A stretch of 64,000 nt of DNA from Desulfovibrio sp. Its GTDB lineage: Bacteria > Desulfobacterota > Desulfovibrionia > Desulfovibrionales > Desulfovibrionaceae. Shown one piece after another: positions 18,981 through 27,389 of this stretch. The notes below the pieces were generated by a model. It did no database searches. It was given only the letters and a program-made list of their open reading frames with translations, and was not told where the DNA came from. The DNA is taken from positions 62,001-126,000 of the forward strand of contig JAITHT010000081.1 in assembly GCA_031279825.1 (NCBI GenBank), read 5' to 3'. The position numbers and the translations under genes are program-made. The stretch's first letter is position 1. Each line of letters opens with the position of its first letter.

Positions 18981-19847
18981 TTACAGCCCATCGGGCGTGC
19001 TGAACAAGCCTTCCACCCGCCCCAATGCCATGTGGCAGTGGTAGGCGGCTGCAGTCCAGTTGGGCAACAGCAGTAACCCCTTCAGCAGGGGAGATATAAC
19101 ATTCTGCGCACAAAAGAATATTCCAGAATTGTGCTTGCGCAGCAGGCGGCCCCTCCCTCTCCCATAGGCCCGTGCCTTGGTGAAAGATTGGGCAGTGTGG
19201 ATGACATCCGGGTGGCGGATTTCAAGCTGCGGGCAGCGCCGCACAACGCATCCGTTTTTGCAAGCCCGGACAACATAGTCGGTATCTTCTCCTGACCCCC
19301 ACGGTGTGCCGGCGCCGCTCCCCAAGCTCTCATCAAACAAGCCTGTACGGGCCACAGACTCGCGCGTAAAAAACAGCGTTATGGATGGAGCGCCAATAAA
19401 AAGACTTCGCACGGTTTCATTGCGCTGGCCGCGTGCGAGCATTCTGTTTCTCTCCCAGAATGTTTTGCGATGTGGCTGCGCTTCCAATGAAATTTGTTTC
19501 CCTACAAGTACACTACTCTTTTCCACGTCAAAAGTCGCATTGACTTTTTTTAGCAGACCAGGTGGGTACAAGCAGTCATCATCGGGAAAACATACGACGT
19601 CGCCAGTGCAATGCTTTAGCCCGACGTTACGAGCGCGCGAAAGCCCCTTGGGGCTTCTCAGGTAAACGATAGTCAGTGTCTTGCCATATTTTTCTAACAG
19701 AGGCAGTAAAAAGTGTTCGTCACTGTTCTGGTCCACAATAATGCATGTGAAATTTTTATATTCTTGTAGCGTTAGGGAATGAAGAAAAGCATCAAGCTCG
19801 GAAAATCTTCCTACAGTGGCTAATACAAGGTCAAATGCTCGCTCCAT
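18981..19847 (-). CDS. glycosyltransferase family 2
   Basis: 288 residues with a GT-A fold. Family features are LVLATVGRF at the start, IIVDQNSDEHF, RSPKGLSRARNVGLKHC and the DXD-type CFPDDDCLYPPGL. The later GSGEDTDYVVRAC is the acceptor/base region. It probably transfers a sugar to a surface glycan. It is the last gene of the leftward cluster, and the hairpin at 18948-18977 lies just after its stop. A 249-nt AT-rich gap separates it from the gene before it. Confidence 0.93.
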   Translation of the reverse strand: MERAFDLVLATVGRFSELDAFLHSLTLQEYKNFTCIIVDQNSDEHFLLPLLEKYGKTLTIVYLRSPKGLSRARNVGLKHCTGDVVCFPDDDCLYPPGLLKKVNATFDVEKSSVLVGKQISLEAQPHRKTFWERNRMLARGQRNETVRSLFIGAPSITLFFTRESVARTGLFDESLGSGAGTPWGSGEDTDYVVRACKNGCVVRRCPQLEIRHPDVIHTAQSFTKARAYGRGRGRLLRKHNSGIFFCAQNVISPLLKGLLLLPNWTAAAYHCHMALGRVEGLFSTPDGL

Positions 19848-20096
19848 ATCCCCCTCACGGCATCTATTATATAAGTATTTACAAATGCTATGATGTGGCC
19901 TGTAATACCTCTCTACTTTTTATAAAAAACAATACAAAACAAATATATAATATACACAGTATTATTGCAGCTTGTTTTTGCAGCGCTTTGTAAAAAATAT
20001 AGCAGATTTTTTACGCAGTAAAAAACAGCCTCAGCCCTGTTGTGGATTGAAAAAAGTGATATATGCCTGATATATATCATCATAAAGTGTCAGTTG
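19848..20096. other. AT-rich gap between glycosyltransferase genes
   Basis: About 250 nt, strongly AT-rich compared with the genes around it (many TATAAA-like and poly-A stretches). No coding frame is convincing. It may hold a promoter for the glycosyltransferase family 2 gene or mark a junction of acquired DNA. Confidence 0.4.
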
Positions 20097-21245
20097 CTAT
20101 TCAAGGCGCTTAGCCCACAGTTGCGAAATTTTTTCAGCGCGTTTGGTCCAAGTATATTCATGCAAAAATTTGGAACGAGACGCTTCTGCCAGCCGCTGGC
20201 GCAAAGCCGGGTCTTCAGATAGTTGTGTCAGGGCATCGCGCCAAGCGTTAACATCCCCGTAGGGCCGCAAAAGGCAGCAGGTGGCGCCGGGCCCCGTAAT
20301 TTCTTCAATGGCTGGCATGGCCGAAGCAATGAAGGGTTTGCCATAAGACATGTATTCAAAAATCTTCAAAGGCGACATATATCCTGCCGTGCTATGGCTA
20401 CTGCCACCCTTATGGTCTGCGGCCACAGCCACATGCCCAGCGTAAGGGGCGAGCATGATATCAAAATTGGAATAAGTGTCTGGAAGGTCATATTGAGGAA
20501 CAAAACCACGAAAATGAACATTTTCAGGGGCTTCTTTTTGCCAGCGCGCGACTTCTTCAGGACTGCCGCCCACCAGAAAGAAAGACATAGCGGGAAGGGT
20601 AGCGGCTAGTTGAAAAATAAAGTCAATGCCTCTTCCTTCATAAAGGCTTCCAACATAGCCAACATTCAGGTGCTCTGTCCTTTCTTTTTCAGATGGCGAC
20701 TGCTCAGAGGGCGTGTGCTGCGCATCAGCTCCGTCATGTGCCACCAGAATGGATATATCCTTTCCCAGCAGAGAACGAACTTCACACGCTAGCCCTTGGC
20801 TGATGCACACTATCCCCAAAAAACGGCGCGAAGCGCAGATCTGCCGCAGGCAAAATTTCCATGTGCCCCTGAGCGGGGGCATGTGCAGCTCAATGGCTAC
20901 GGGAAAGCCCAACCACGCGGCGCAACACAAAGAAAAGGGGTCCCGTCCGTAACAGATGCCACCTTTCCCCTGAAGCTTGCGAAAGGCAAGATGACAAAAT
21001 ACAGCAAGAGTATACAGCAATGTGCCCAGAATGCGGAACGGATAGAAGGGCACTGTTTGCAAGTGAAAGTTGTCGTTTGCAACCGCGTAAAAGGCATGGG
21101 GATTGTCCACAGCCGGTGAACCTTTGTGGCAAAATAGCGTTACCGAATAACCAAGACCGGCAAAGGCGGAACACATTTTCATGACATGCACTGAATTTGC
21201 GGCCCGTGATGGAATATTTGAAAGAGACAGGTAGTCAAGATTCAT
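20097..21245 (-). CDS. glycosyltransferase, GT-B (family 4/1-like)
   Basis: 382 residues, GT-B fold. The N-terminal half begins MNLDYLSLSNIPSRAANSVHVMKMCSAF, the acceptor domain start common in this group. In the second half, LNVGYVGSLYEGRGIDFI and FLVGGSPEE lead to the sugar-nucleotide site SPLKIFEYMSYGKPFIAS, followed by an E-x7-E-like catalytic region. It lies downstream of another GT-B gene with eight bases between them, so the two are probably one transcript. Sugar and acceptor are unknown. Confidence 0.92.
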   Translation of the reverse strand: MNLDYLSLSNIPSRAANSVHVMKMCSAFAGLGYSVTLFCHKGSPAVDNPHAFYAVANDNFHLQTVPFYPFRILGTLLYTLAVFCHLAFRKLQGKGGICYGRDPFSLCCAAWLGFPVAIELHMPPLRGTWKFCLRQICASRRFLGIVCISQGLACEVRSLLGKDISILVAHDGADAQHTPSEQSPSEKERTEHLNVGYVGSLYEGRGIDFIFQLAATLPAMSFFLVGGSPEEVARWQKEAPENVHFRGFVPQYDLPDTYSNFDIMLAPYAGHVAVAADHKGGSSHSTAGYMSPLKIFEYMSYGKPFIASAMPAIEEITGPGATCCLLRPYGDVNAWRDALTQLSEDPALRQRLAEASRSKFLHEYTWTKRAEKISQLWAKRLE

Positions 21246-21253
21246 GACGATTG

Positions 21254-22360
21254 CTATCCATTCCCCTTACGCTGCGCGAGGCATAAAGCTGTAAGCCTTT
21301 TTTTGATTATGCGCAGCATACGCCAGAAAGCAGTATACTTCACAGTCCGGAGCAGGGTATGCGAACCGGAAGCAAGTTCTCCGGATAATGCTTTACGTAT
21401 GCCTGAAAGTAGCAAAAGCTTTCGATATGAGTTTGGTAGAGTCGCTGTTGTGTTGCCGCGATCACCCATTGAAGCAGCAATGGCTTTGAACGCATCCTCG
21501 TAGCGCATTGTCTGCTCTTTCCATGTCCAGCCATTGAGCACGCCGTCACGGGCATTGGCCCGTAACACGGTAATATCCATACTTTTCACGGTATGTAAGG
21601 CATCGACAATGCTTTCTACATTTCGTTGGATGAATATCCCATTATGGCCCTCAACAATCAGCTCAGGCATATTGCCCACGCGCGTTGTAATAACCGGCAG
21701 GCCACAGGCCAGAGCCTCCAGTGCCGGATTAGGCGTCCCTTCGCTGGCCGAAGCGCAAACGTACACAGATGCTTTACGATAATATTGGTCTCTGATTTGA
21801 TCATGGGTTAGCGGATGTTGGCATTCTGCGCTGTCGAGATAACGCAGAGGAACATTGGCAATGGCACACGCCTTTTTTATCAGATCAAGCCCCTTCTGCC
21901 CAATGGAACGGGAATTGCCTACCCAGCAGGCCGTAAATGTTTCCGGTGGCAGGGCGGCTGGGGAAAAAAAATCGGTATCTACGCCACGAGGTCCATAAAA
22001 GACCATAGGGAGCATGTCGTGGGCTTTGGCATACATTAATTCGCAATTATACATTGCAGCATAGAAGCGACCTTCTTTATGCGCCTGGTGTGACGAGTCA
22101 AACAGCAAAGGGCAATTGCTTCCCCCGATTATCTGCGCGGGTGGGATAGAAGAAACTAAAGGCAAAAGATACGCTTCGGGAACCAGAAAATAGTCATAGC
22201 CCTGGGGATTAAAATTTGTGTAAATTTCGATAAAATCAAAAAGAACAGATTCTGAAAATTTTTTCTGCATGTTAGAGAAACAATTCCACCATGCACCGCG
22301 CTTATTGTCATAAAACGCAAGCACGCGGATGGGATGCTGTAGGGGCGAAGTTTTTTTCAT
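21254..22360 (-). CDS. glycosyltransferase, GT-B (family 4/1-like)
   Basis: 368 residues. The N-terminal part starts KKTSPLQHPIRVLAFYDNKRGAWWNCF. The donor site region SVYVCASASEGTPNPALEALACGLPVITTRVGNMPELIVEGHNGI carries the conserved E-x7-E pattern (EGTPNPALE), which binds the nucleotide-sugar phosphate. No signal peptide is visible, so it should act at the cytoplasmic face. It is followed eight bases later by another GT-B gene, and preceded by an open frame that extends the surface-carbohydrate gene past a TAG. Confidence 0.92.
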   Translation of the reverse strand: MKKTSPLQHPIRVLAFYDNKRGAWWNCFSNMQKKFSESVLFDFIEIYTNFNPQGYDYFLVPEAYLLPLVSSIPPAQIIGGSNCPLLFDSSHQAHKEGRFYAAMYNCELMYAKAHDMLPMVFYGPRGVDTDFFSPAALPPETFTACWVGNSRSIGQKGLDLIKKACAIANVPLRYLDSAECQHPLTHDQIRDQYYRKASVYVCASASEGTPNPALEALACGLPVITTRVGNMPELIVEGHNGIFIQRNVESIVDALHTVKSMDITVLRANARDGVLNGWTWKEQTMRYEDAFKAIAASMGDRGNTTATLPNSYRKLLLLSGIRKALSGELASGSHTLLRTVKYTAFWRMLRIIKKRLTALCLAQRKGNG

Positions 22361-22387
22361 CTGTAGGTATTGCAGCTTGTGTTACAG

Positions 22388-22582
22388 TTACTTTTTAGAG
22401 AAATAGTATTCAAATTCGCACAGTGCACGAAACAGCCCATTGTATATGGGGTGTGAACCATTTTTTATATGTAGATAATGGTATCTTCTCAATTTATTGT
22501 ATGTTTTTTGAAAAAAACTCATGTCTTCAAAATAATATTCAAAAAAATCGTGAAGCCCCTTATCGATTGCATCTTTTTTTGG
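22388..22582 (-). other. open, coding-like extension after an amber codon of the surface carbohydrate gene
   Basis: Immediately after the TAG at 22583-22585, the same frame stays open for 64 codons to a TAA at 22388-22390. It reads KKDAIDKGLHDFFEYYFEDM... and ends in EFEYYFSKK. The composition is AT-rich but looks protein-like. No good start or Shine-Dalgarno is seen inside it, apart from a weak ATG about 22 codons in. It may be a readthrough extension, the remains of a larger gene product after a nonsense mutation, or the tail of another lost gene. Confidence 0.45.
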
Positions 22583-23965
22583 CTAACTGACATCAGTTTT
22601 CTCCGGCGAAATGAAAACAGCGTCCTTATCAACTGCAACCACGCTTACCCGTGTTAGCTCAGGCTGAATATCCCTCATTCTCGTTATGATATCCAAAATA
22701 TTATTGGGTGCTGCCGTGCCTCTTGGGAATTTGAAGTTTTCAAGTTGCAGCATAACTGCGTTTTTTCCGTGAGGTCTAAGGCGGGAAATGAAAATCCTTT
22801 TGGCGAGAGACAATACATTTCGTACACGGCGTGCCAAGGAAATGCGCGAGGGGCGCCAAAAAGTTTTTTGCCCGTTGGGAAGATAGGTCGCATGGATCCA
22901 TCGGGCTATGCTGCTGGCCGCGCTGCCGGTCAGATTGTGCAAAATGGGTTTGGCGCCGGCAAGAAGCCTGTGGCGGGTCATTTCGTCCCAACCGTTTGCA
23001 TCTATATTTGCAATGTGATCAAGTAGTTCTTGAATGGATGCAGCAGGCAGACCGTATGCCGGGCTGTTGAAGCAATCATCGGGCTGAAAGGATATAACTG
23101 GTTTGCCAAGCATGAGTCCTTCAAGTCCTGTTGTACAGTGCTTATGCACGACTATTGCTGCTGATGCCAGCCAGGGCCGCACGGGGCCGTCATTAATGAC
23201 TGCCACATTAGGATTGTTTTTAAACTCTTCTTGAAGTAGGGCAACGCTTTCTACAGGGTGCGGCCTGTATACAATCGTGCGGTTCTTATTTAACGAATAG
23301 AGGGCGGCAGCAAATTTTTTTATTTCTTGCACGTAGCGCTCTTCTTGGCGGCAAGCTTCCTGGTATTGCGGGCCCTGTTCCGGTGCATAGCAGGGTGATC
23401 CCGGATTAACTATTGCTGCGTACTTTGAGAAAGAGATTCGGGCGTACCTAGATCCGAAGCTGGAATTGAACAGGATGAAATTGCTGCCATTTTTTTTAAT
23501 AATTGCAGGGTCGTGGTAATATGGCAAAAACTCCGGCAATAAAAGATCAAAAGCCGGGTGCCCTGTGACCACTACCTGCTCCCGCTTTTTTTCCGATAGC
23601 CGTTGTTGCGCTATCGGTTTTTGCTTTTCCCCCCAGACCAAAAGAGCGTCAAAGTATGCTTCAATAGCGTCCAGTGGGCCACAAGAGTCCAGTGAAAAAT
23701 CGTGTCTCACATATGCCAAGCCTTCAGCCTGCAGCTCCACAATTTTTCCACCACAGGCAGTGAGTTGCCTGTAAAAATCTTCGCGAAAAAAAGCCAGTCC
23801 TTTATCAAGCATGACGAAAGAGTCGTGGCCTTCAAGGCAGATTCTTTCTACAGGTTCCTTGGTGCCAAGCAATGTTGGGATGCCAAGCGTAGCGAGATGC
23901 AAGGCCAGGTAAAGCTGACCTTCCAGCTCGCGTTTTGCAATTTCAACAGGTATGGCGCAAAACAT
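22583..23965 (-). CDS. surface carbohydrate biosynthesis protein
   Basis: 460 residues to the TAG. It resembles the surface carbohydrate/capsule synthesis family with a GT-B-like fold: AIPVEIAKRELEGQLYLALHLATLGIPTLLG at the start, VVVTGHPAFDLL, TIVYRPHPVE and the HKHCTTGLEGLMLGKPVISF block with a conserved E near the nucleotide site. Such proteins occur in glycan loci and probably handle a sugar or polyol-phosphate donor; the reaction is not known. The same frame remains open after the stop. pseI precedes it by 77 bases on the same strand. Confidence 0.82.
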   Translation of the reverse strand: MFCAIPVEIAKRELEGQLYLALHLATLGIPTLLGTKEPVERICLEGHDSFVMLDKGLAFFREDFYRQLTACGGKIVELQAEGLAYVRHDFSLDSCGPLDAIEAYFDALLVWGEKQKPIAQQRLSEKKREQVVVTGHPAFDLLLPEFLPYYHDPAIIKKNGSNFILFNSSFGSRYARISFSKYAAIVNPGSPCYAPEQGPQYQEACRQEERYVQEIKKFAAALYSLNKNRTIVYRPHPVESVALLQEEFKNNPNVAVINDGPVRPWLASAAIVVHKHCTTGLEGLMLGKPVISFQPDDCFNSPAYGLPAASIQELLDHIANIDANGWDEMTRHRLLAGAKPILHNLTGSAASSIARWIHATYLPNGQKTFWRPSRISLARRVRNVLSLAKRIFISRLRPHGKNAVMLQLENFKFPRGTAAPNNILDIITRMRDIQPELTRVSVVAVDKDAVFISPEKTDVS

Positions 23966-24042
23966 GATATCGATTTTTATCCTTTCATAGGAATTCGCGG
24001 CATGATAGCCAAGGGAGCTTACGGAGAACAGGTATTCGTTAC

Positions 24043-25074
24043 CTATTGCGTCACATGTATCAGCGCGTCCCAGAAAAGTGGCGTACCTTTGGTCAGAGCA
24101 TATTTTGCAACGCGCCCAATCACCAAAGGAAGATATTTGGGGGGCAGACCATGCCCTGGTCTGATGCTGCGCACATTTTGCTCTGTAAATAGCTCGCCGG
24201 CGGCAATGTCCTTCACTACAAAGAGTGAACGGCGAAATATTTTGCTTTCTTTCTCTTTATCCGTCAAATCGTAACATACACGGCCCAGTGCTTGTTCTAC
24301 CGTGCGGATGTCTTGCGCCATCTGTTTGAACTCGTGTGGTTCCATGCTGAAAGAACCGTCCGGGCCGCCATCGGCCCGGGAAAGGGTAAAATGCTTTTCA
24401 ATGATTGTGGCACCGAGGGTCACGGCGGCCACAGCCACGGCGCTGCCCATGGTGTGATCGGAAAGCCCGGCCTTGCAACCAAAGGCCTGGGCCAAGTGTG
24501 GCATGGTGCGCAAATTGGCATCTTCGGGCAGAGCGGGGTAGGCGCTCGTGCATTTGAGCAGGGTCAGTTCCCCCGCGCCATTCTCACGCAGGGCGCGCAC
24601 GGCATCGTCAATTTCGCCCAATGTGGCCATGCCTGTGGACATGATGACCGGTTTGCCCGTGGCGGCAATTTTTTTGAGCAGGGGAATGTCTACCACCTCA
24701 AAGCTGGCGATCTTGTAACGGGAAACGCCGCATTCTTCCAAAAAATCCACGGCGGTGGCGTCAAAGGGGGTGGAAAAGCAGTCCATACCCAAGTCTTTGG
24801 CAAGCCCCATGAGGCGCGGCGTCCATTCCCAGGGCGTGTGCGCCTCTTGATACAGATCATGCAGTGTGCGGCCCTCCCAGAGCGTTCCCTTGATGCGAAA
24901 GTATTCGTTGTCGCACGGAATGGTGAGGGTGTCGGCCGTATAGGTTTGCAATTTTACGGCATCAGCTCCAGAATCTGCTGCTGCCCGAAAAATGCTTTCA
25001 GCGCGCTCAATGCTGCCGTTATGATTGGCGGAAAGCTCCGCAATGACGTTAGCGCGTTTTGTTGGAGCGGACAT
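24043..25074 (-). CDS. pseI: pseudaminic acid synthase
   Basis: 343 residues of the NeuB/PseI family. It condenses 6-deoxy-AltdiNAc with phosphoenolpyruvate to make pseudaminic acid. The NeuB barrel motifs are AELSANHNGSIERAE, DAVKLQTYTADTL, FSTPFDATAVDFLE, YKIASFEVVDIPLL and STGMATLGEI, followed by SDHTMG and IEKHFTLSR. The short C-terminal antifreeze-like domain (RSIRPGHGLPPKYLPLVIGR) is present. The GTLWEGRTLHDLYQEAHTPWEW segment favours PseI over sialic acid synthase. The ATG at 25074 overlaps the TAA of pseGH by one base, so the two genes are coupled. Confidence 0.9.
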   Translation of the reverse strand: MSAPTKRANVIAELSANHNGSIERAESIFRAAADSGADAVKLQTYTADTLTIPCDNEYFRIKGTLWEGRTLHDLYQEAHTPWEWTPRLMGLAKDLGMDCFSTPFDATAVDFLEECGVSRYKIASFEVVDIPLLKKIAATGKPVIMSTGMATLGEIDDAVRALRENGAGELTLLKCTSAYPALPEDANLRTMPHLAQAFGCKAGLSDHTMGSAVAVAAVTLGATIIEKHFTLSRADGGPDGSFSMEPHEFKQMAQDIRTVEQALGRVCYDLTDKEKESKIFRRSLFVVKDIAAGELFTEQNVRSIRPGHGLPPKYLPLVIGRVAKYALTKGTPLFWDALIHVTQ

Positions 25075-26540
25075 TAGCGGGTATCCGAGTTGGTTGTAGT
25101 CGCAAGAGAAAAATGGGCAACGCATATGCCGTCATGTTGCTCATCCGCATGGCGTATAAACCCTGCATGCTCAAAAAATTTCATGGACGGTTGATTGGTG
25201 GTTTTTACAAGGGCGCGAATGCCCTGTACCGCGGGCTCTTGAACAAAAAAGCGGTGACAGGCTCTTTGCAGGCTGACTAAGGCCACTTTTTTCCCTCTGG
25301 CTTCCGGGGATAGGACAATACTTACGTCAACCCACCCCATATTGCCGGAGAAGTGTACATATCCGCATGGTTCTTGATTGTATTCCACAATAAAAAAGAA
25401 AGAATTTTGCTGTAACTTATTTTGAAAGCAACGCACGTGCTCGTCCCGGGTGATGGCTGCATCATGAAAGGAAACTGCGCGAACTGAGGGCGTGTTGGCC
25501 AGATGAAACAAAAAATCTATGTCTGCTGTCGTCACATAGCGTAAAGAGGCTATACACTCCGCAAGAATAGTCAAAGTCCCTTTTCCATCCACTATGGTTT
25601 GCGCGGCTGCCCGCTCGTCCGCATTATCCAGAGCAGTGGCAAATGCGGCTTTTGTAAACGGCATCGCTGTGCCGGCATCTTCCATACCCCGAACAATCTC
25701 TCGCTGGTTTTCCGCCACTGCCACCGTCAGAAACGGCACCTCCAGACAGCACAGCTCCCAACAGGTACTGCCGCCGGCAGTGACGCACAAATCCGTGCTC
25801 AGCAGCAATGAGGGCATATCCGTAACGCGTGGCAAAATTTCAAGCCGCGCCGGGCAGTTCACAAAAGCTTGCTTGATTCGTTCCGCATTCATGGCCCCCT
25901 GGATGACGCGCACGGCGCGTCCTTCCATGGCCGGGATGCTCATATGCTGCGCTATATTTTCAAGATACTCAATAAAGTCTCCGCCGCCAAGCGTGACCAG
26001 GATGTTTTGTGGCGGGACGTTTCGCCTCGTGTGCGGCAGGCGTTCCCTTGCTTCACGAAACTCCCGGCGCAGCAGGGCATAGCGTGGTCCCAGAAGTTTC
26101 TGCCCAATGTCGCCCGCATAGGGCAGGGCCTCAGCGCCAGGGTTCTGATTCAGCAGAATGTCGCAGGAGTACTCAGGTAAATGGGCATAGTCATCAATGA
26201 ACAGAAGGTGATAACCCGCGTCTCGGACAGCTTGCTGACACGCGCAGGTAAAATGATAACCGTCCAGCACTACCCAGGTGTCGGAAGGCGCAAAGCCTGT
26301 TTGGGCCAACTGGCGCAGCATGTCCGCCGGATTTTCTTCGTGCGGCACGGCGTCCGCCAGTTCCAGAAGCGGGACACATTCCGCGCACAGCCGCTCCCTT
26401 ACCCACGGTACATGAACACGCCCCGCAAGTCGGACGTCAAGCCCTTGACCTTGCGCGGCCTGCGCCAGTGCAAGGCAACGCATGACGTGCCCCGTACCCA
26501 TGCGGGGCGTGGCATCAGCGCGGAGGACAATTCGCGTCAT
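25074..26540 (-). CDS. PseG-PseH fusion: sugar-nucleotide hydrolase plus N-acetyltransferase
   Basis: 488 residues. The first part (about 1-330) is PseG, which removes UDP from the pseudaminic precursor: the signature RADATPRMGTGHVMRCLALA starts it, and VTAGGSTCWELCCLEVP is the GT28-like C-domain. The second part (about 340-480) is a GNAT acetyltransferase, matching PseH, with RACHRFFVQEP, RALVKTTNQPSMKFFEHAGF. In Campylobacter and Helicobacter these are two proteins. ATG 26540 follows the PseG family start. The gene overlaps pseF by 26 bases and pseI by one, giving one tight transcript. Confidence 0.9.
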   Translation of the reverse strand: MTRIVLRADATPRMGTGHVMRCLALAQAAQGQGLDVRLAGRVHVPWVRERLCAECVPLLELADAVPHEENPADMLRQLAQTGFAPSDTWVVLDGYHFTCACQQAVRDAGYHLLFIDDYAHLPEYSCDILLNQNPGAEALPYAGDIGQKLLGPRYALLRREFREARERLPHTRRNVPPQNILVTLGGGDFIEYLENIAQHMSIPAMEGRAVRVIQGAMNAERIKQAFVNCPARLEILPRVTDMPSLLLSTDLCVTAGGSTCWELCCLEVPFLTVAVAENQREIVRGMEDAGTAMPFTKAAFATALDNADERAAAQTIVDGKGTLTILAECIASLRYVTTADIDFLFHLANTPSVRAVSFHDAAITRDEHVRCFQNKLQQNSFFFIVEYNQEPCGYVHFSGNMGWVDVSIVLSPEARGKKVALVSLQRACHRFFVQEPAVQGIRALVKTTNQPSMKFFEHAGFIRHADEQHDGICVAHFSLATTTNSDTR

Positions 26541-27225
26541 ATGCGCCGACCGCTGCCGCCAGCTTTTCTGCCAAGCGCCAGTCTTCTTCTGTATCAATAT
26601 CAAGGGCGCGCTCGGCGGGAATGGCGATCAGGTCCACCCCTTCAGAAATGGCGGTTTCGTCTTTGAGAAAGGCCGCCGTATCAAACCAGTAAAGCTGCCC
26701 GGCATCAATAAAGGCCGCGGGCATGTCTTGTGAGCGCATGCAGGCTTTTTCGGGTGGAAAGAGCGGACTGATATTACCCTGTTCGTCCGTTACGACAACC
26801 TGATATATTGGAAAACCTACCTTCTGAGCGGCATACACAAAGCGTTTGTCACCCAAGATGCGGGTCTGGGCGGCGCGAATCACTTCCGGCGTCAGCATGG
26901 GCGCGGTAGGATAGATGTGCGCAAAGGCCGGAATATCCCCCCACTGCTCGATAGCCCACTCCAGCATATGGCGGGCCGCCTTGTGCGCGTGTGTAAAGTC
27001 GTCGGCCAGTTCAGCCGGGCGTAAAAAAGGTACTTCAGCACCATGCCGGCGTGCCACCTCGGCGATTTCCGTATCATCAGTGCTGACAAGCACATGCGCA
27101 AAACAGCCGGACGCCAGCGCGGCCTCAATGGGCCAGGCGATCATGGGCTTGCCCAGAAAAGGCCGGATATTTTTGCGGGGAATTCGCTTTGATCCTCCGC
27201 GTGCGGTAATGATGGCGATATGCAC
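26515..27225 (-). CDS. pseF: pseudaminate cytidylyltransferase
   Basis: 236 residues. It activates pseudaminic acid with CTP to CMP-pseudaminate. Family motifs are AIITARGGSKRIPRKNIRPFLGKPMIAW (CTP binding), VSTDDTEIAEVARRHGAEVPFLRP, AHIYPTAPML and ALDIDTEEDW. The start is GTG, with AGGAGG five bases upstream. That ribosome binding site begins right at the end of the family 2 repeat (27235-27389), so the repeat was placed just upstream of it. Confidence 0.94.
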   Translation of the reverse strand: MHIAIITARGGSKRIPRKNIRPFLGKPMIAWPIEAALASGCFAHVLVSTDDTEIAEVARRHGAEVPFLRPAELADDFTHAHKAARHMLEWAIEQWGDIPAFAHIYPTAPMLTPEVIRAAQTRILGDKRFVYAAQKVGFPIYQVVVTDEQGNISPLFPPEKACMRSQDMPAAFIDAGQLYWFDTAAFLKDETAISEGVDLIAIPAERALDIDTEEDWRLAEKLAAAVGAYDANCPPR

Positions 27226-27234
27226 CGATTCCTC

Positions 27235-27389
27235 CTAGTGTCTAATCGCAAAAATTACAAGTATATTTTTGCGGAGATTTTTGCAGGATCGTCGGCTGAA
27301 AAACATGGTTTTCAGGCGACTTGCGCCGCCTTCGGCGGCGCAAAACCCTCCAGGATTTTCTAGTGTTTACTTTTACAAGTAAACACTAG
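27235..27389 (-). repeat. dispersed structured repeat, family 2, copy B (CTAG-bounded)
   Basis: 155 nt bounded by CTAG, inverted relative to the copy at 12878. It shares the GTGTTTACTT/AAGTAAACAC hairpin (here next to the aminotransferase end), the CCGCCTTCGGCGG hairpin and a GTCGGCTGAAAA-type stem. Its right-hand CTAG provides the TAG stop of the class III aminotransferase; its other end abuts the Shine-Dalgarno of pseF. It sits inside an apparent operon. Confidence 0.85.
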
